From assembly GCA_029783825.1 (NCBI GenBank), contig JAREIK010012040.1:16377-80376 (forward strand): 64,000 bases of DNA, in the 5' to 3' direction. Every line of letters begins with the position of its first letter. The stretch's first letter is position 1. The notes below the pieces were generated by a model. That model was not told the origin of the DNA, ran no database searches, and saw only the letters and a list, made by a program, of their open reading frames with translations. The DNA is from Sapria himalayana (taxonomy: Eukaryota > Streptophyta > Magnoliopsida > Malpighiales > Rafflesiaceae). A program made the position numbers and the translations under genes. Shown here piece after piece: positions 47,744-62,891 of the stretch.

Positions 47744-50700
47744 CAAAAAAAAATTTGTAATTTTTTCTCATTTTCATAGGTCATAATCTTTGAAAATATA
47801 AAAATATTTAACATTTTTTGAAATGTGAATATAATATTTAGTTATAATAATATTAATAATTATATATCATATAAATTCAATATAAACAATTTTATTAATA
47901 TATATTATAATAATGATCAAAAATTAAATTAATAAACTATTAATAATAAGATAGATATTAATTAAAAAATATTTACAAAACCCAAATTGATTCAGAATTA
48001 GAGTAAAATATATTATTTAATAATTATTTTTAATTTTTAAATTTGTACTTATTTTATAAGCATAAATACTTTTATTGATTATAAATAAATTATTTAAATT
48101 ATATTTCTCGCATCATACTTTATTTTGTAATAAATATTTCTATAAAAATAAACTAAGAAATAATTAAAATGAATATTTAAAATTATAATAAATAGAAATA
48201 AAGATTAGATTTATTAATTATTAATTAGTTTATAGCGGTTTAATGGTTTATGTATTTAGGCATTACGAGATTTAGGAGTTTACTAATTTAACCGTGTATA
48301 CATTTAGTGGTTACAGGTTTTATTTAAAAAATAAATAAACAGAAAATTTATTTTTATTATTTTTTGATTTTTTCAAATGTTATAACCTTTCAAAATATAA
48401 TAATTGTTAAATTTTTTTCAAAAGTGAATTCAATATTTACTTATAATAATCATTATATTTATATTTCATATAAATTCAAAATAATTAATTTTATTGATAA
48501 ATATTCTAATAATGATCATAAAATAAATTAATAATCTATTATTAATAAGATAGATATCAAATAAAATATAATTACAAAACCTAAAATGATTCAGAAGGAA
48601 AGCAAAATATAATACTATATAATAAATTTTGGTTTTGAAATTTTTTCTTCTTTTTATAAGGTTATCTATATTTTTTGATGAAAAATAATTAATATAAATT
48701 ATATTTGTCTAACACATAATTTATATTGTAATTAATATTTAATAAAAATAAATGAATAAATAATTAAAATTAATATTTTAAATTATGATGAAAAAAATAA
48801 TATTGAGATTTATTATTTATTATTTAGGGTATACCAGTTTAAAAGGCTTATCTATTTAGGGTTTTCGAGATTTTGGAATTATTGACTTAAGTGTTTAGGT
48901 ATTTAGTAGTTTATAGGATTTATTTAATAAATGAAATATAAAAAAAATATTTTTGATATTTTCTCACATTTTCAATGGTTATAACCTTTGAAAATATAAT
49001 AATTTTAAATTTTTTTAAAAAATGTGAATACAATATTTAGTAATAAGAAACATTATAATTATATATAATATAAACTAAATATAAATAATTTTATTGATAG
49101 ATATGATATCAATTATCAAAAAATAAATTAATATGCTATTATTAATATGATAGATATAAATTAAAATATAATTACAAAACCTAAAATTATTCAAAATCAA
49201 AGTAAAATTTATTACCAAATAATAATTTTTGTTTTTTAGTTTTTTCTTCTTTTTATAATCTTATATTTTTTTTGATGAAAAATAAATTATTTAAATTATA
49301 TTTAAGGTTTACAAGTTTAACGTTTTAAGTGTTTAGGGGCTTTTGTGTTTAGGAGTTTATAGATTTAAGTGTTTAGGATTTAGTGGTCTATAAGTTTTAT
49401 TTAAACAATGATATAACAAAAAATTTATTTTTATTTTTTTTTATAATTTTTGAAGGTTATAACCTTTGAAAATATAAAAATTGCTAAATTTTTTTCAAAT
49501 GTAAATATAATATTTAGTTATAATAATCTTAATAAATATAAATTATTTAAATTCAATATAAATAATCACATTGCTAGATATTATAATAATGATCAATAAA
49601 TAAATTAATAAACTATTATTAATAAGATAGAAATTATTTAAAATATATTTGCAAAATCTAAATTTATTCAAAATCAACGTATATATTACTAAATAATAAT
49701 TTCTTTTAATATTTTGCTTTTTTAATAAGTTTATATTTTTGTTGTTAAAAACAAATTATTTAAATTATATTTGTCTTCCTCATAAAATATTTTGTTATTT
49801 ATAATTTTATAAAAATAAACTAATAAATAATTAAAATAAATATTTAAAATTATAATGAATACAAATAAAATTGAGATTTATTATTTATTATTCAGGATAT
49901 ACAGGTTTAATGCTTTAAGTATTTATGTGTTTTCGGGTTTAGTCATCTAAGTGTTTATGCCTTAAGAGATTTTATCTAATTTTTGAAGGTTATAAACTTT
50001 GAAAATATAATAATTTTTAATATTTTTTAAAATATGAATATAATATTTAGTTATAATAATCTTGATAATTATATATAATGTAAAATCAATATAAATAATT
50101 TTATTAATAAATATTATAAATATTGATCAAATAATAAATTAATAAACTATTCTTAATAAGATTGATAGCAATTAAAATATAATTGCAAAACCTATATATA
50201 ATGATTCAAAATCAAAGTAAAATATATTACTAAATAATAATTTTTTGTTTTTAAATTTTTACTTCTTTTTATATGCTTATATTTTTTGTTGATTAAAAAT
50301 AAATTTTTAAAATTATAGTTGTCTCTCTCATTATTTATTTTTTAATTAATATTTCTATAAAAATAAACTAATAAATAATTAAAATGAATATTTAAAATTA
50401 TAATGAATACAAATTAAAATGAGATATATAAATTATTATATGTGGTATCCCGGTTTAATGGTTTGATTATTTAGGAGTTTATCAATTTATGTTTTTTGGT
50501 ATTTAGTGATTTATAGGTTTTATTTATATAATAAAAATAAAAAAAAATTTAGATTTTATCTTATTTTCAAAGGTTATAACCTTTAAAAATATAATAATTT
50601 TTAAAATTTTTTGAAATGTGAATACAATGTATAATTATATTAATCTTACTAATTATATATCATATAAATTTAATATAAACAATTTTAATGATAGATATTA

Positions 50701-53695
50701 TAATAATGATCAAAAATTAAATTAATAAACTATTATTAATAATATATATATTAATTAAAATTTATTTACAAAACCCAAAATGATTCAAAATCAAATCAAA
50801 ATATATTACTAAATAATAATAATTAATTTTTAAATTTGTCCTTTTTATACGCTTTTTTTTTGATTAAAAATAAATTATTTTAAAAATATTTGTATTACTA
50901 TAAATTTATTTTGTATTTAATTGTTCTAAATAATTAAACTATAAATAATAAAAATGAATATTTAAAATTATAATAAATAGAAATAAAAATGCGATTTATT
51001 ATTTATTAAGTAGTATATAGATGTTAAAATATTTATGTATTTAGGAGTTTCGGGGTTTATGAGCTTACTAATTTAAGTAAGTGAGCATTTAATGGTCTAT
51101 AAGTTATATTTAAAAAATAAAATAACTAAAAAATTTTTTTATTATTTTTTCTCATTTTTTAAGAATATAACCTTGAAAATATAATAATTTTTAAATTTTT
51201 TTCAAAAGTGAATACAATATTTATTTATAATAATCATAATAATTATATATCATATAAATTCAATATAAACAATTTTATTGATAGATATTTTAATAATTAT
51301 CAAAAACTAAATTAAAAATCTATTATGAATAAGATTGATATTACTTAAAATATAATATCAAAACCTAAAATGATTCAAAATCAAAGCAAAATATACTACT
51401 AAATAATAATTATTTGTTTTTAATTTTTTATTCTTTTTATAAGTTTATCAATTTTTTGATTAAAATAATATTATAAATTATATTTTTAACTCATAATTTA
51501 TTTTATAATTAATACATAGATAAAAATAAAAAACTAAACAATCAAAATGAATTTTTTAAATTATAATGAAAACAAATAAAAATAAAATTTATTAATTATT
51601 ATATAGGGTATACCGATTTAAAGGATTATCTATTTAGATGTATCAGGATTTTGTAGTTTAGTGATTTAAATGCTTAGGCATTTAGTGATGTATAGGTTTT
51701 ATTTAAACAATAGAATAACAAAAAAAAATATTTTTTTTATTTTTACACATTTTCAAAGGTTTTAACCTTTTAAAATGTAATAATTTTAAATTTTTTTTCA
51801 AAAGTGAATACAATATTTAGTTATAGTAAACATTATATTTATATATCATATAAATTCAATATAAAAATTTTTATAGATAAATATTCTAATAATGATGAAA
51901 AAATAACTTAATAATCTATTATTAATAAGATAGATTTCAATTAAAATATAATTACAAACCCTAAAATGATTCAGAAGCAAAGCAAAGTATATTACTATAT
52001 AATAATTTTTTGTTTTGAAATTTTTTTTTCTATTAAAAAGTTTATCTAGAATTTTTTGATGAAAAATAATTTACATAAATTATATTTGTGTAACTCATAA
52101 CTTATTTTGTAATTAATATTTATGTAAAAATACACAAATAAATAATTAAAATGAATATTTAAAATTATAATTAAAAATAATGAGATTTATTATATATTAT
52201 TTAGGGTATACCGGTCTAATTTAAAATAGATTTGCTTACTAATAATTTATTTTGTAATTAATCTTTCTATAAAAATAAACTTAAAATGAATTAAAATAAA
52301 AATTTAAAATTAAACTAAATAAAAATTAAAATGATATTTATGATTTATTATTAATTTATACTAGTTTAATGGTTTAAGTATCTAGAGGTCCTGTCTTTTA
52401 GGAGTTTAGCGATTTAGGTTTTTAGGCATTTAGTGGCTTATTGGTTTTATTTAATAAATAAAATAATGAAAAAAAATTTGTAATTATTTCTCATTTCATA
52501 GGTTATAACCTTTAAAAATATAATAATATTTTAATTTTTTTGAAATTTGAATATAATATTTAGTTATAATAATATTAATAATTATATATGATATAAATTC
52601 AATATAAATAATATTATTGATAGATATTATAATAATGATCAAAAATTAAATTAATAAACCATTAATAATAAGATAGATATTAATTAAAGAATATTTACAA
52701 AACCCAATTTGATTCAAAATTAAAGTAAAATATATTACTGGATAATTATTTTTAATTTTTAAATTTATACTTCTTTTATAAGCGTATATATATTTTTTGA
52801 TTAAAAATAAATTATTTAAATTATATGTGTCGCACTCATAATTTATTTTGTAATAAAAATTTCTATAAAAATAAAGTAATAAATAATTAAAATGAATATT
52901 TAGAATAATAATAAATTGAAATAAAAATTCAATTTATTAATTATTAAGTAGTATATAGCAGTTTAATGGTTTATGTATTTAGGCATTATGGGGATTAGGA
53001 GTTTACTAATATAACTGTGTATGCATTTAATGGTTTATATGTTTTATTTAAAAAATAAAATAAAATTAATTTTTATTATGTTTTCATATTTCCAAAGGTT
53101 ATAACCTTGAAAATATAATAATGTTTAAATTTTTTTCAAAAGTGAATTCAATATTTAGTTATAATAATCATTATATTTATATATATATATAAATTCAATA
53201 TAAACAATTTTATTGATAAATATTCTAATAATGATCAAAAAATAAATTAATAAACAATTATTAATAAGATAGATATCAATTAAAATATAATTACAAAATC
53301 TAAAATGATTCAGAATGAGAGCAAAATATATTACTATATAATAAATTTTAGTTTTTAAATTTTTTATCCTTTTTATAAGTTTATCTATATTTTTCGATGA
53401 AAAATAATTTATATAAATTATATTTGTCTAACTCATAATTTATTTTGTAATTAATATTTATATAAAAATAAAAAAATAAATAAATAAAATGAATTTTTAA
53501 ACTTATAATGAAAAAAAGAATATTGAGATTTCTTATTTATTATTTAGGGTTACCGGTTTAAAATGATTATTATTTATTATTTATGGTTTTAGAGATTTAG
53601 GAGTTATTGAATTAAGTGTTTAGGTATTTAGTGGTTTATAGGTTTTATTTAAACAATGAAATATCAAAAAAAATATTTTTTTTTATTTTTTCACA

Positions 53696-53721
53696 TTTTC
53701 AAAGGTTATAACCTTTGAAAA
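53696..53721. repeat. 26-bp perfect palindrome in the right arm
   Basis: Exact satellite dyad within the B-orientation array; being a palindrome, it reads the same in both orientations. Confidence 0.88.
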
Positions 53722-55008
53722 TATGATAATTTGTAAATATTATTCAAAAGTGAATTTAATATTTAGTTATAATAATCATTATATTTATATATCATATAAA
53801 TTCAATATAAACAATTTTATTGATAAATATTCTAATAATGATCAAAAAATAAATTAATAATCTATTATTAATAAGATAGATATCAAATAAAATATAATTA
53901 AAAACATAAAATGATTCATAAGCAAACCAAAATATATTACTATATAATAATTTTTTGTTTTGTTATTTTTTTTTATTTTAAAAAGTTTATCTATATTTTT
54001 TTGATTAAAAAAAATTTACATAAATTATATTTGTCTAACTCATAATTTTTTTTAATTAATATTTATATAAAAATAAACAAATAAATAATTAAAATGAATA
54101 TTTAAAATTATAATGAAAAAAATGAGATTTATTATTTATTATGTAGGGTATATCGGTTTATTTTAAATTATATCTATCTCACTAATAATTTATTTTGTAA
54201 TTAATATTTATATAAAAATAAACTGATAAATAATTAAAATAGAAATTTAAAATTATACTGAATAAAAATTAAAATGAGATTTATGATTTATTATTAATGT
54301 ATACCAATTTAATAGTTTAAGTATTTAGTGGTTTGTCTATAGATATTTAGCTATTTATGTTTTTAGGCATTTAGTGGTTTATAAGTTTTATTTAAACAAT
54401 AAAATAACAAAAAAAAATTTGTAAATTTGAAAATATAATAATATTTAAAATTTTTTGAAATGTGAATACAATATTTAGTTATAATAATTTTAATAATTAT
54501 ATATCATATAATTTCAATATAAACAATTTTATTGATAGATATTATAATAATTATCATAATTTAAATTAATAAACTATTAATAAAAAGATAGTTATTAATT
54601 AAAAAATATTTACAAAACCCAAATTGATTTAAAATTAAACTAAAAAATATTATTGGATAATAATTTTTAATTTTTAAATTTTTACTTCTTTTATAAGCGT
54701 TTATATTTTTTTTATTAAAAATAAATTATTTAAATTATATTTGTCGCACTCATAATTTATTTATTAATAAAAATTCATATAAAAATAAACTAATAAATAA
54801 TTAAAATGAATATTTAAAATTATAATAAATTGAAATAAAAATTAGATTTCTTAATTATTAAGTAGTATAAAGCAGCTTAAAGGTTTATATATTTAGGCAT
54901 TACGGGCTTTAGAAGTTTACTGATTTAACTGTGTAACCATTTAGTGGTTTATACATTTTATTTAAAAATTAAAATAACAAAATATTTATATTTATTATTT
55001 TTTTTATA

Positions 55009-55034
55009 TTTTCAAAGGTTATAACCTTTGAAAA
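55009..55034. repeat. 26-bp perfect palindrome in the right arm, second example
   Basis: Exact satellite dyad, two monomers further right than the 53696 instance, with the intermediate one (near 54425) deleted. Confidence 0.88.
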
Positions 55035-58000
55035 TATAATAATTTTTAAATTTTTTTCAAATGTGAATTCAATATTTTGTTATAATAATTATTATATTTA
55101 TATATCATCTAAATTCAATATAAATAATATTATTGATAAATATTCTAATAATGATCAAAAAATAAATAAATAATCTATTATTAATAAGATTGATATCAAT
55201 TAAAATAGAATTACAAAACCTATAATGATTCAGAAGCAAAACAAATTGTATTACTATATAATAATTTTTTGTTTTTACTTTTTTTTTCTTTTAAAAAGTT
55301 TATCTATAATTTTTGATGAAAAATAATTTATATAAAATATATTTGTCTAACTCATAATTTATTTTTTAATAAATATTTATATTAAAATAAACAAATAAAT
55401 AATTAAAATGAATATTTAAAATTATAATAAAAAAATGAGATTTATTCTTTATTATTTAGGGTATACCAGTTTAATTTAAATTATATCTGTTTCACTAATA
55501 ATTTATTTTGTAATTAATATTTCAATAAAAATAAACTTATAAATAATTAAAATAAAAATATAAAATTATATTGAATAAAAATTAAAATAAGATTTATGAA
55601 TTATTATTAATGTATACTAGTTTAATATTTAAACTATTTAGAGGTTTTGTCATTTAGGACTTTAGCGATTTATGTTTTAAGAATTTAGTAGTTTATTGGT
55701 TTTGTTTAAACAATGAAATAACAAAAAAAATTATTTTTGATATTTTTTCACAATTACAAAGGTTATAACCTTTGACAATATAATAATTTTAAAATTGTTT
55801 GAAAATGTGAATACAATATTTAGTAATAATAATCATTATAATTATATATAATATAAACTAAATATAAACAATTTTATTGATAGATATGATATCAATTATC
55901 AAAGAATAAATTAATATGTTATTATTATTATGATGGATATTCATTAAAATAGAATTTCAAAACCTAAAATTATTCAAAATCCAAGTAAAATTTATTACTA
56001 AATAAAAATTTTTGTTTTTTAGTTTTTGCTTCTTTTTATAAGCTTATATATTTTTTTGATGAAAAATAAATTATTTATATTATATTTGCATCACTCTTAA
56101 TTTATTTTGTAATTAATATTTCAATAAATTATTTAAATTATATTTAAGGTTTACGAGTTTAAAGGTTTAAGTATTTAGGGGCTTTTGTGTTTAGAAGTTT
56201 AGAAGTTTAGATGTTTAAGTGTTTAGGCATTTAGTGGTTTATATGTTTTATTTAAATAATGATATAGCGAAAAATTTATTTTTATTATTTTTCTAATTTT
56301 TGAAGATTATATTCTTTGAAAATATAATAATTTTTAATTTTTTTTCAAATGTAAATATAATATTTATTTATAATAATCTTCATAATTATAATTCATTTAA
56401 ATTCAATATTAATAATTATATTTCTAGATATTATAATTATGATCAAAAAATAAATTAATAAACTATTATTAATAAAATAGTTATTATTTAAAAAGTATTT
56501 GCAAAATCTAAATTTATTCAAATCAAAGTAAAATATATTACTAAATAATACTTTTTTTAATGTTTTGCTTTTTTTATAAGTTTATATTTTTGTTATTAAA
56601 AATAAATTTCTTAAATTATATTTGTCTTACTCATAATTTATTTTGTAATTTATAATTCTATAATAATAAACTACTAGATAATTAAAATCAATATTTAAAA
56701 TTATAATATATACAAATAAAATGAAGATTTATTCTTTATTATTTAGGTTATACCGGTTTAATGGTTTAGGTAATTAGGTGTTTTCTGGTTTAGGAGTTTA
56801 GTGATTTAATTGTTTAGACCTTTAGTGATTTATAGTTTTATCTTAAGAATGATAAAACAAAAAATTTAATTTTTTGATTTTTTTTAATTTTTGAAGGTTG
56901 TAACCTTTGAAAATATAATAATTTTAATTTTTTTTAAATGTGAATATAATATTTAGTTATAATAATCTTAATAATTATATATAATGTAAACTCAATATAA
57001 ATAATTTTATTGATAGATATTATAATAATGATCAATAAATAGATTAATAAACTTGTTTTTATAAGAATGACATAAATTAAAATAAAATTGTAAAATCTAA
57101 AATGATTCAAAATCAAAATAAGATATATTACAAAATAATAATTTTTTATTTTTAAAATTGGGCCTCTTTTTATAAGCATACTTTTTATGAGCATTTTTTG
57201 ATGAAAAATAAATTATTTAAATTATATATGTCGCACTAATAATTTATTTTGTAATTAATATTTTTATAAAAATAAACTGATAAATAATTAAAATGAATAT
57301 TTAAAATTATAATGAATACTAATAAAACTGAGATTTATGATTTATTATTTAGACTATACTAATTTAATGTTTTAAGTATTTATGGGCTTCGGGGTTTAGG
57401 AGTTTAGTCATTTTAGTATTTAGTCATTTAGTGGTTTATAGGTTTTATATAAAAAATAAAATAACAAAAAAATTTTTTTGTTATTTTTTCTCATTTTGGA
57501 AGGTTATAACCTTTGAAAATATAATAATTTTTAATTTTTTTTGAAAGGTGAATACAATATGAAGTTATAATAATCATAATAATTATATATAATATAAATT
57601 CAATAAAAACTATTTTATTGATATTTATTATAATAATGATCATAAAAAAGTAATAACCAATTATTAATAAGATAAATATTGTTTAAAATATATTTGCAAA
57701 ACCTAAAATGACTCAAAATCAAAGTGAAATATTTTACTAAATATTAATTTTAAATTTTTAAATTTTTGTATCCATTTATAAGCCTATATATTTTTTGATG
57801 AAAAATAAATTATTTAAATTATATTTGTCTCACTAATTATTTATTTTTTAATTTATATTTCTATAAAATAAAACTAATAAATAATTAAAATGTATATTTA
57901 AAATTATAATGAATTCTAATAAAAATGAGATTTATGATTTATTATTTAGGGTATAACTATTTAATTGTTTATGTTTTTTGTGGTTTTGGGGTTAAAGAAT

Positions 58001-60428
58001 TTATTGATTTATATGTTTTCACATTTTCGTGTTTATAGGTTTTATTTAATCAATGAAATAACAAAAAAAATTATTTTTATGAATTTTCGTGATTTTCAAA
58101 GGTTATAACCTTTAAAAATATAATAATTTTTTAATAGTTCTAAAATATGAATACAATTCTTAGTTATAATAATCTTAATAATTATATTTGTTGTAGATTC
58201 AATATAAAAAAATGTATTAAAATATATTATAATAATGATCAAAAAATAAATTAATAAACTATTATTAATAAGATAGATATTAATTAAAATATATTTGCAT
58301 AACCCAAAATAATTCAAAATCAAAGTAAATTATATTCCTAAATAAAATTTTAAATTTTTGAAATTTTGTTTATTTTTATAAGCTTATTTTTTTTTCAAAA
58401 AAAATAATTTATTTAAATTATATCTGTCTCACTCATTATTTATTTTGTAATTAATATTTCTATAAAAATAAACTAAAAAATAATTAAAATGAATATTTAA
58501 AATTATAATGAATACAAATAAAAATGAAATTTATTATTTATTATTTAGGTTATATAGGTTTAATGGTTTAAGTATATAGGGGGTTTTGGGGTTTAGAAGT
58601 CTAGAGATTTAAATATTTAGTCATTTAGTGGTTTATAAGTTTTATTTAAATAATAAAATAATAAAAAATTAATTTTGTGATTTTTTATCATTTTTGAAGT
58701 TTATAACCTTTGAAAATATAATAATTTTTAAATTTTTTTCAAAGGTAGATATAATATTTAGTTATAACAACTTAATAATTATAAGACATTTTAATTGAAT
58801 ATAAGTAATTTTATTGTTCGATATTATAAAAATGATCAAATAATAAATTAATAAACTATTCTTAATAAGATTGATAGCAATTAAAATATAATTGCAAAAC
58901 CTATATATAATGAATCAAAATCAAAGTAAAATATATTACTAAATAATAATTTTTTGTTTTTAAATTTTTACTTCTTTTTATATGCTTATATTTTTTTTTG
59001 ATTAAAAATAAATTATTAAAATTATAGTTGTCTCGCTCATTATTTATTTCGTAATTAATATTTTTATAAAAATAAACAAATAAATAATTAAAATGAATAT
59101 TTAAAATTATAATGAATACAAATTAAATTGAGATTTATGATTTATTATATATGGTATTCCGGTTTAATGGTTTTATTAATTAGTGGTTTATAGGTTTTAT
59201 TTTTATAATAAAAATTTAAAATTCTATTTTTGATTTTTTCTGATTTTCAAAGGTTATATAACCTTTGAAAATAAAATAATTTTTAAAATTTTTTGAAATG
59301 TGAATACCATGTATACTTATATTAATCTTACTAATTATATAACATATAAATTCAATATAAATTATTTTAATGATAGATATTATAATAATGATCAAAAATT
59401 AAATTAATAAACTATTATTAATAATATTAATATTAATTAAAATATATTTACCTAACACAAATTGATTCAAAATCAAATGAAAATATATTACTAAATAATA
59501 ATATTTAATTTTTATAATTTTCCTTCTTTTTATAAGCTTATATTTTGTTTATTAAATTAAATTATTTAAATAATATTTGTCTCACTCAAATTTATTTTGT
59601 AATTAATTTTTCTAAAAAATTATACTATAAATAATTAAATGAATATTTAAAATTATAATGAATAGAAATAAAAATGAGATTTATTATTTATTAAGTAGTA
59701 TATAGTTGTTAAAAGGTTTATGTATTTAGGGGGTTCGGGATTTATGAGCTTACTGATTTAAGTAAGTAAGCATTTAATGATCTATTGGTTTTATTTAAAA
59801 AATGAAATAACAAAAAATTTATTTTTTTTTATTTTTTCACATTTTCAAAGTTTATAACCTTTGAAAATATGATATTTTTGAAATTTTTTCAAAAGTGAAT
59901 ACAATATTTAGTTATAATAATCATTATATTTATATATCATATAAATTCAATATAAAAATTTTTATTGATAAATATTCTAATAAATATTAAAAAATAACTT
60001 AATAATGTATTATTAATAAGATAAATATCAATTAAAATATATTTATAGAACCTAAAATGATTCAGAAGCAAATCTAAATATATTACTATATAATAATTTG
60101 TTGTTTTGAAATTTTTTTTTCTTTTAAAAACTTTATCTATATTATTTTGATGAAAAATAATTTATTTAAATTATATTTGTGTAACTCATAATTTATTTTG
60201 TAATTAATATTTATATAAAAATAAACAAATAAATAATTAAATTTGAATATTTAAAATTAAAATGAAAAAAAAGAGATTTATTCTTTATTATATAGGATAT
60301 ACCGGTTTAATTTAAATTAGATCTGTCTCACTGATAATTTATTTTGTAATTAATATTTCTTTAAAAATAAACTGAAAAATAATTAAAATAAAAATTAAAA
60401 TTATACTGAATAATTAAAATAATTTATT

Positions 60429-62891
60429 TTGTTCATCTCTCAACACTAGAATGATTTCTAAAGCTCTAACCAAAATAATAGGAGCTTTTATTTTGTCTCT
60501 ATTATGTCTCATCATATTTGATGTTGAATCACTGGGCTATCAAAGTTAATTTGACTCATGTACGCTAACAGACTAAACTAAAGTTGTACCCCTATGTGTT
60601 GAAATAGCTAGTTGTTGAGGATGCAATTTATATTGATTATTGTAATTTCTTCTAAAATATCTCTCATGCACACACTCAAAGAAATTTTTTTAAAACATAG
60701 TTCACATCTAAAAATATAACCACCTTGTAGCCTATTAGAACAAGCTTGCCCAAGGGGAGTTTGAGCAGGGTAAGAAGTATGGGCTCTCTTTCAATCAAGA
60801 ATCAAAAAATTTATTTTATTGGCATGTCTAAGCCTTTTTTTTTAATATCCTCATGGATATGAAAAGAATCATTTCTTTCTTTTTATATTAAATGAGTTTT
60901 GTATGCAAGCTCATAATACCCAAAAAGATGTAAATGAATCATATTCAAATGTATAAAAGGTTTTAATCATTGCTCAAAATATTAGTCTTGCATATTGACA
61001 CTTGAAGTCACAAATCAAATGAAAAAGCCATAGTGATATTTCCAATCCCAAGAATTTTAGCGATAGAAAGTTATAAAGAGTAGTACTCTAGCTTTAACTA
61101 TTTCTAGGGTCATGACTTTTGCTCTTGAGGAATGTTCAAAGTTACAATCATTCCTAGTGTAATGACTTTGCATTATAAAGATAAAATGCACAAGCTATGG
61201 TCATATCCAATACTGTGACCCAGTATTATAGTGATTAAATATGTATTCATGATCATTCTTAGTGCCATAACAATATGTTCAGCAGAGAGACACAAGTTAT
61301 GGCATATTCTCATCGATGTAATTTTGTGTTCTAGAGACAAAATATACAGTCATGACCATTGCTAATGCTACAATAATCTAAAGCAAGGAATAGACTGAAT
61401 CCATAACTCACCCCTTGAGTCATGATTTTGTGTTAAAAATACAAAAGGATAAATCTGTGACATTCCTAAAAGTTGTGAATTTCAATTTAAATTTAAAACT
61501 TAGTCATTTGATTATTAAAGTGCAAAACATGAGATTTAGGATTTAGGGTTTATGGACAAGGGTTATAGTTTATGGTTTAAGGTTTAGGATTTAAAGTTTA
61601 GAGTTTATGGTTTTTTTTTTGTTTTTTTTTTGGAAAATACACACTTTATTTATCATTTAGGCACACCACTTACAAGAGACTAAAAAGCTAACTAATTTAG
61701 GCCATCCCACCAAATCCTATGCACCTTAATGATTCTATGCATAAAATACATAAAAAACATAATGCCTAATAATTCTAAGCGTACGAATACAACTAAAGTC
61801 ACCTGGTATTCCCAGACTTCAAAGTTGGCATTGAGTCAATATGCGCACTATGTCCTTTCCATTCGTATTTGTCCAAGGCTTTTGGAGGAACATGAATGAT
61901 GCACCCTATTAAAACTATGCAAATATAAGATTGTACATGTGTGTGACATGTAGCATCAAGCATTTGCCTATGTCATTGCTATGCAATGGAATACATGTAA
62001 AACTGAATACCCATAAATCCACAAGTCCATATCTATGGCACTTTGTCAATTCATTCTCACCTCTGAATTCCACATTCTTTTGCTCCAATGATCCTCAAAA
62101 GTGTATCTCTTAGTTTAGAATGCTTCCTCCTCGAGCTCCAAGAAGTGGGTGTATGTTGTACTGACAAAATATGAAAAAAATATGCATGCCTCGGTGTGCA
62201 TGTGTGATGAGGTCCATCTCATAGTCTAATAATCTATGCGTCTACCATGCTAGAATACAAGTAAAAATACAAAATACTATAAAGAGAGGTCTTCTGCTCC
62301 CGGGAGTGTAGCATCGCCTAATGTGTATTTACAAAATGCATTAGTAGGCCCTACTTAGAGATAGTCATGGGTCTAGTTGCCCACATTGCATGCTACATAG
62401 AGAACAGACAAGATTGTGTGTGTGTGTGTCATGATACGTCTCTACAAGTACATGGTGCATACAAAGTCCAAAATACAAATAAGACTACAAAAATAAACTA
62501 CAAGTTTGAATCTTTCGCTCCCGCTACTCCATTGCTTACTAGCTATGCTTGGTGATGCTTTAGATTTTGTCAGCTCTCCAATTAATCATGGAATACCCAC
62601 TACTCCTATTAGGTGATGGTTGGGTGGCCCTCTATTCTGCCTGATAGGGCTAGTGGGACCCACTCCTAGCTACTCATGGATTTACTTCCGACCACTTTGC
62701 TTGGTCTCGTCAGTTGTCTGATTATTATCATCCCGGCTTGCTAATGGGGCCCTCTAAAAGCTAGTGGCCCATAATTCTGGCTACTTCCAGGACTTGCTGG
62801 CCCCTCTAAATGCTACACCAAAATGGACAAGAATATGTGCACGTGTGTACTATAGTTCGTCGCTATATGTGTGTGGTGCAACAATTTCAGG
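60429..62891 (-). repeat. Unclassified 2.5-kb insert, right copy (inverted)
   Basis: Reverse complement of 31021-33492, collinear along its whole length and nearly equal in length. By eye, compared stretches differ at roughly one base in eight to ten, so the duplication is not recent. The adjoining satellite is also mirrored: TTAAGAGTTTAGTAATTTAA after 62891 matches the reverse complement before 31021, and the GGTATACC region near 63430 matches that near 30460. ORFs at 61931-62113 and 62367-62555 lie on the same relative strand as the left-arm ORFs but differ in start, end and frame integrity, so I do not call them genes. Confidence 0.8.
61531..61612 (-). repeat. Degenerate telomere-like repeat in the right insert
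   Basis: GAGATTTAGG, ATTTAGGGTTTATGG and GGTTTAAGGTTTAGG units; inverted counterpart of 32321-32398, adjacent to a T-rich run representing the A-rich run of the left copy. Confidence 0.75.

Larger units (their letters stand above)
47743..60428 (-). repeat. AT-rich satellite array, B orientation, right arm of the large inverted structure
   Basis: Dyads near 47780, 48380, 48980, 49455, 49990, 50573, 51170, 51756, 52500, 53096, 53703, 55015, 55760, 56305, 56895, 57500, 58100, 58700, 59250 and 59850; one is deleted near 54425. The monomer variant next to the insert (59250, with the GTATA(A/C)TTATATTAAT box) corresponds to 35998 in the left arm. The left arm has about two extra monomers beside its insert, which accounts for most of the 1.5-kb difference in arm length. 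No gene is seen. Confidence 0.9.

Noticed and set aside
31021..62891. Giant foldback transposon with the 2.5-kb inserts as terminal inverted repeats
   Set aside because: Satellite outside both inserts is also mirrored, no TSD flanks the pair, and the interior is ordinary satellite. Inverted segmental duplication fits better.
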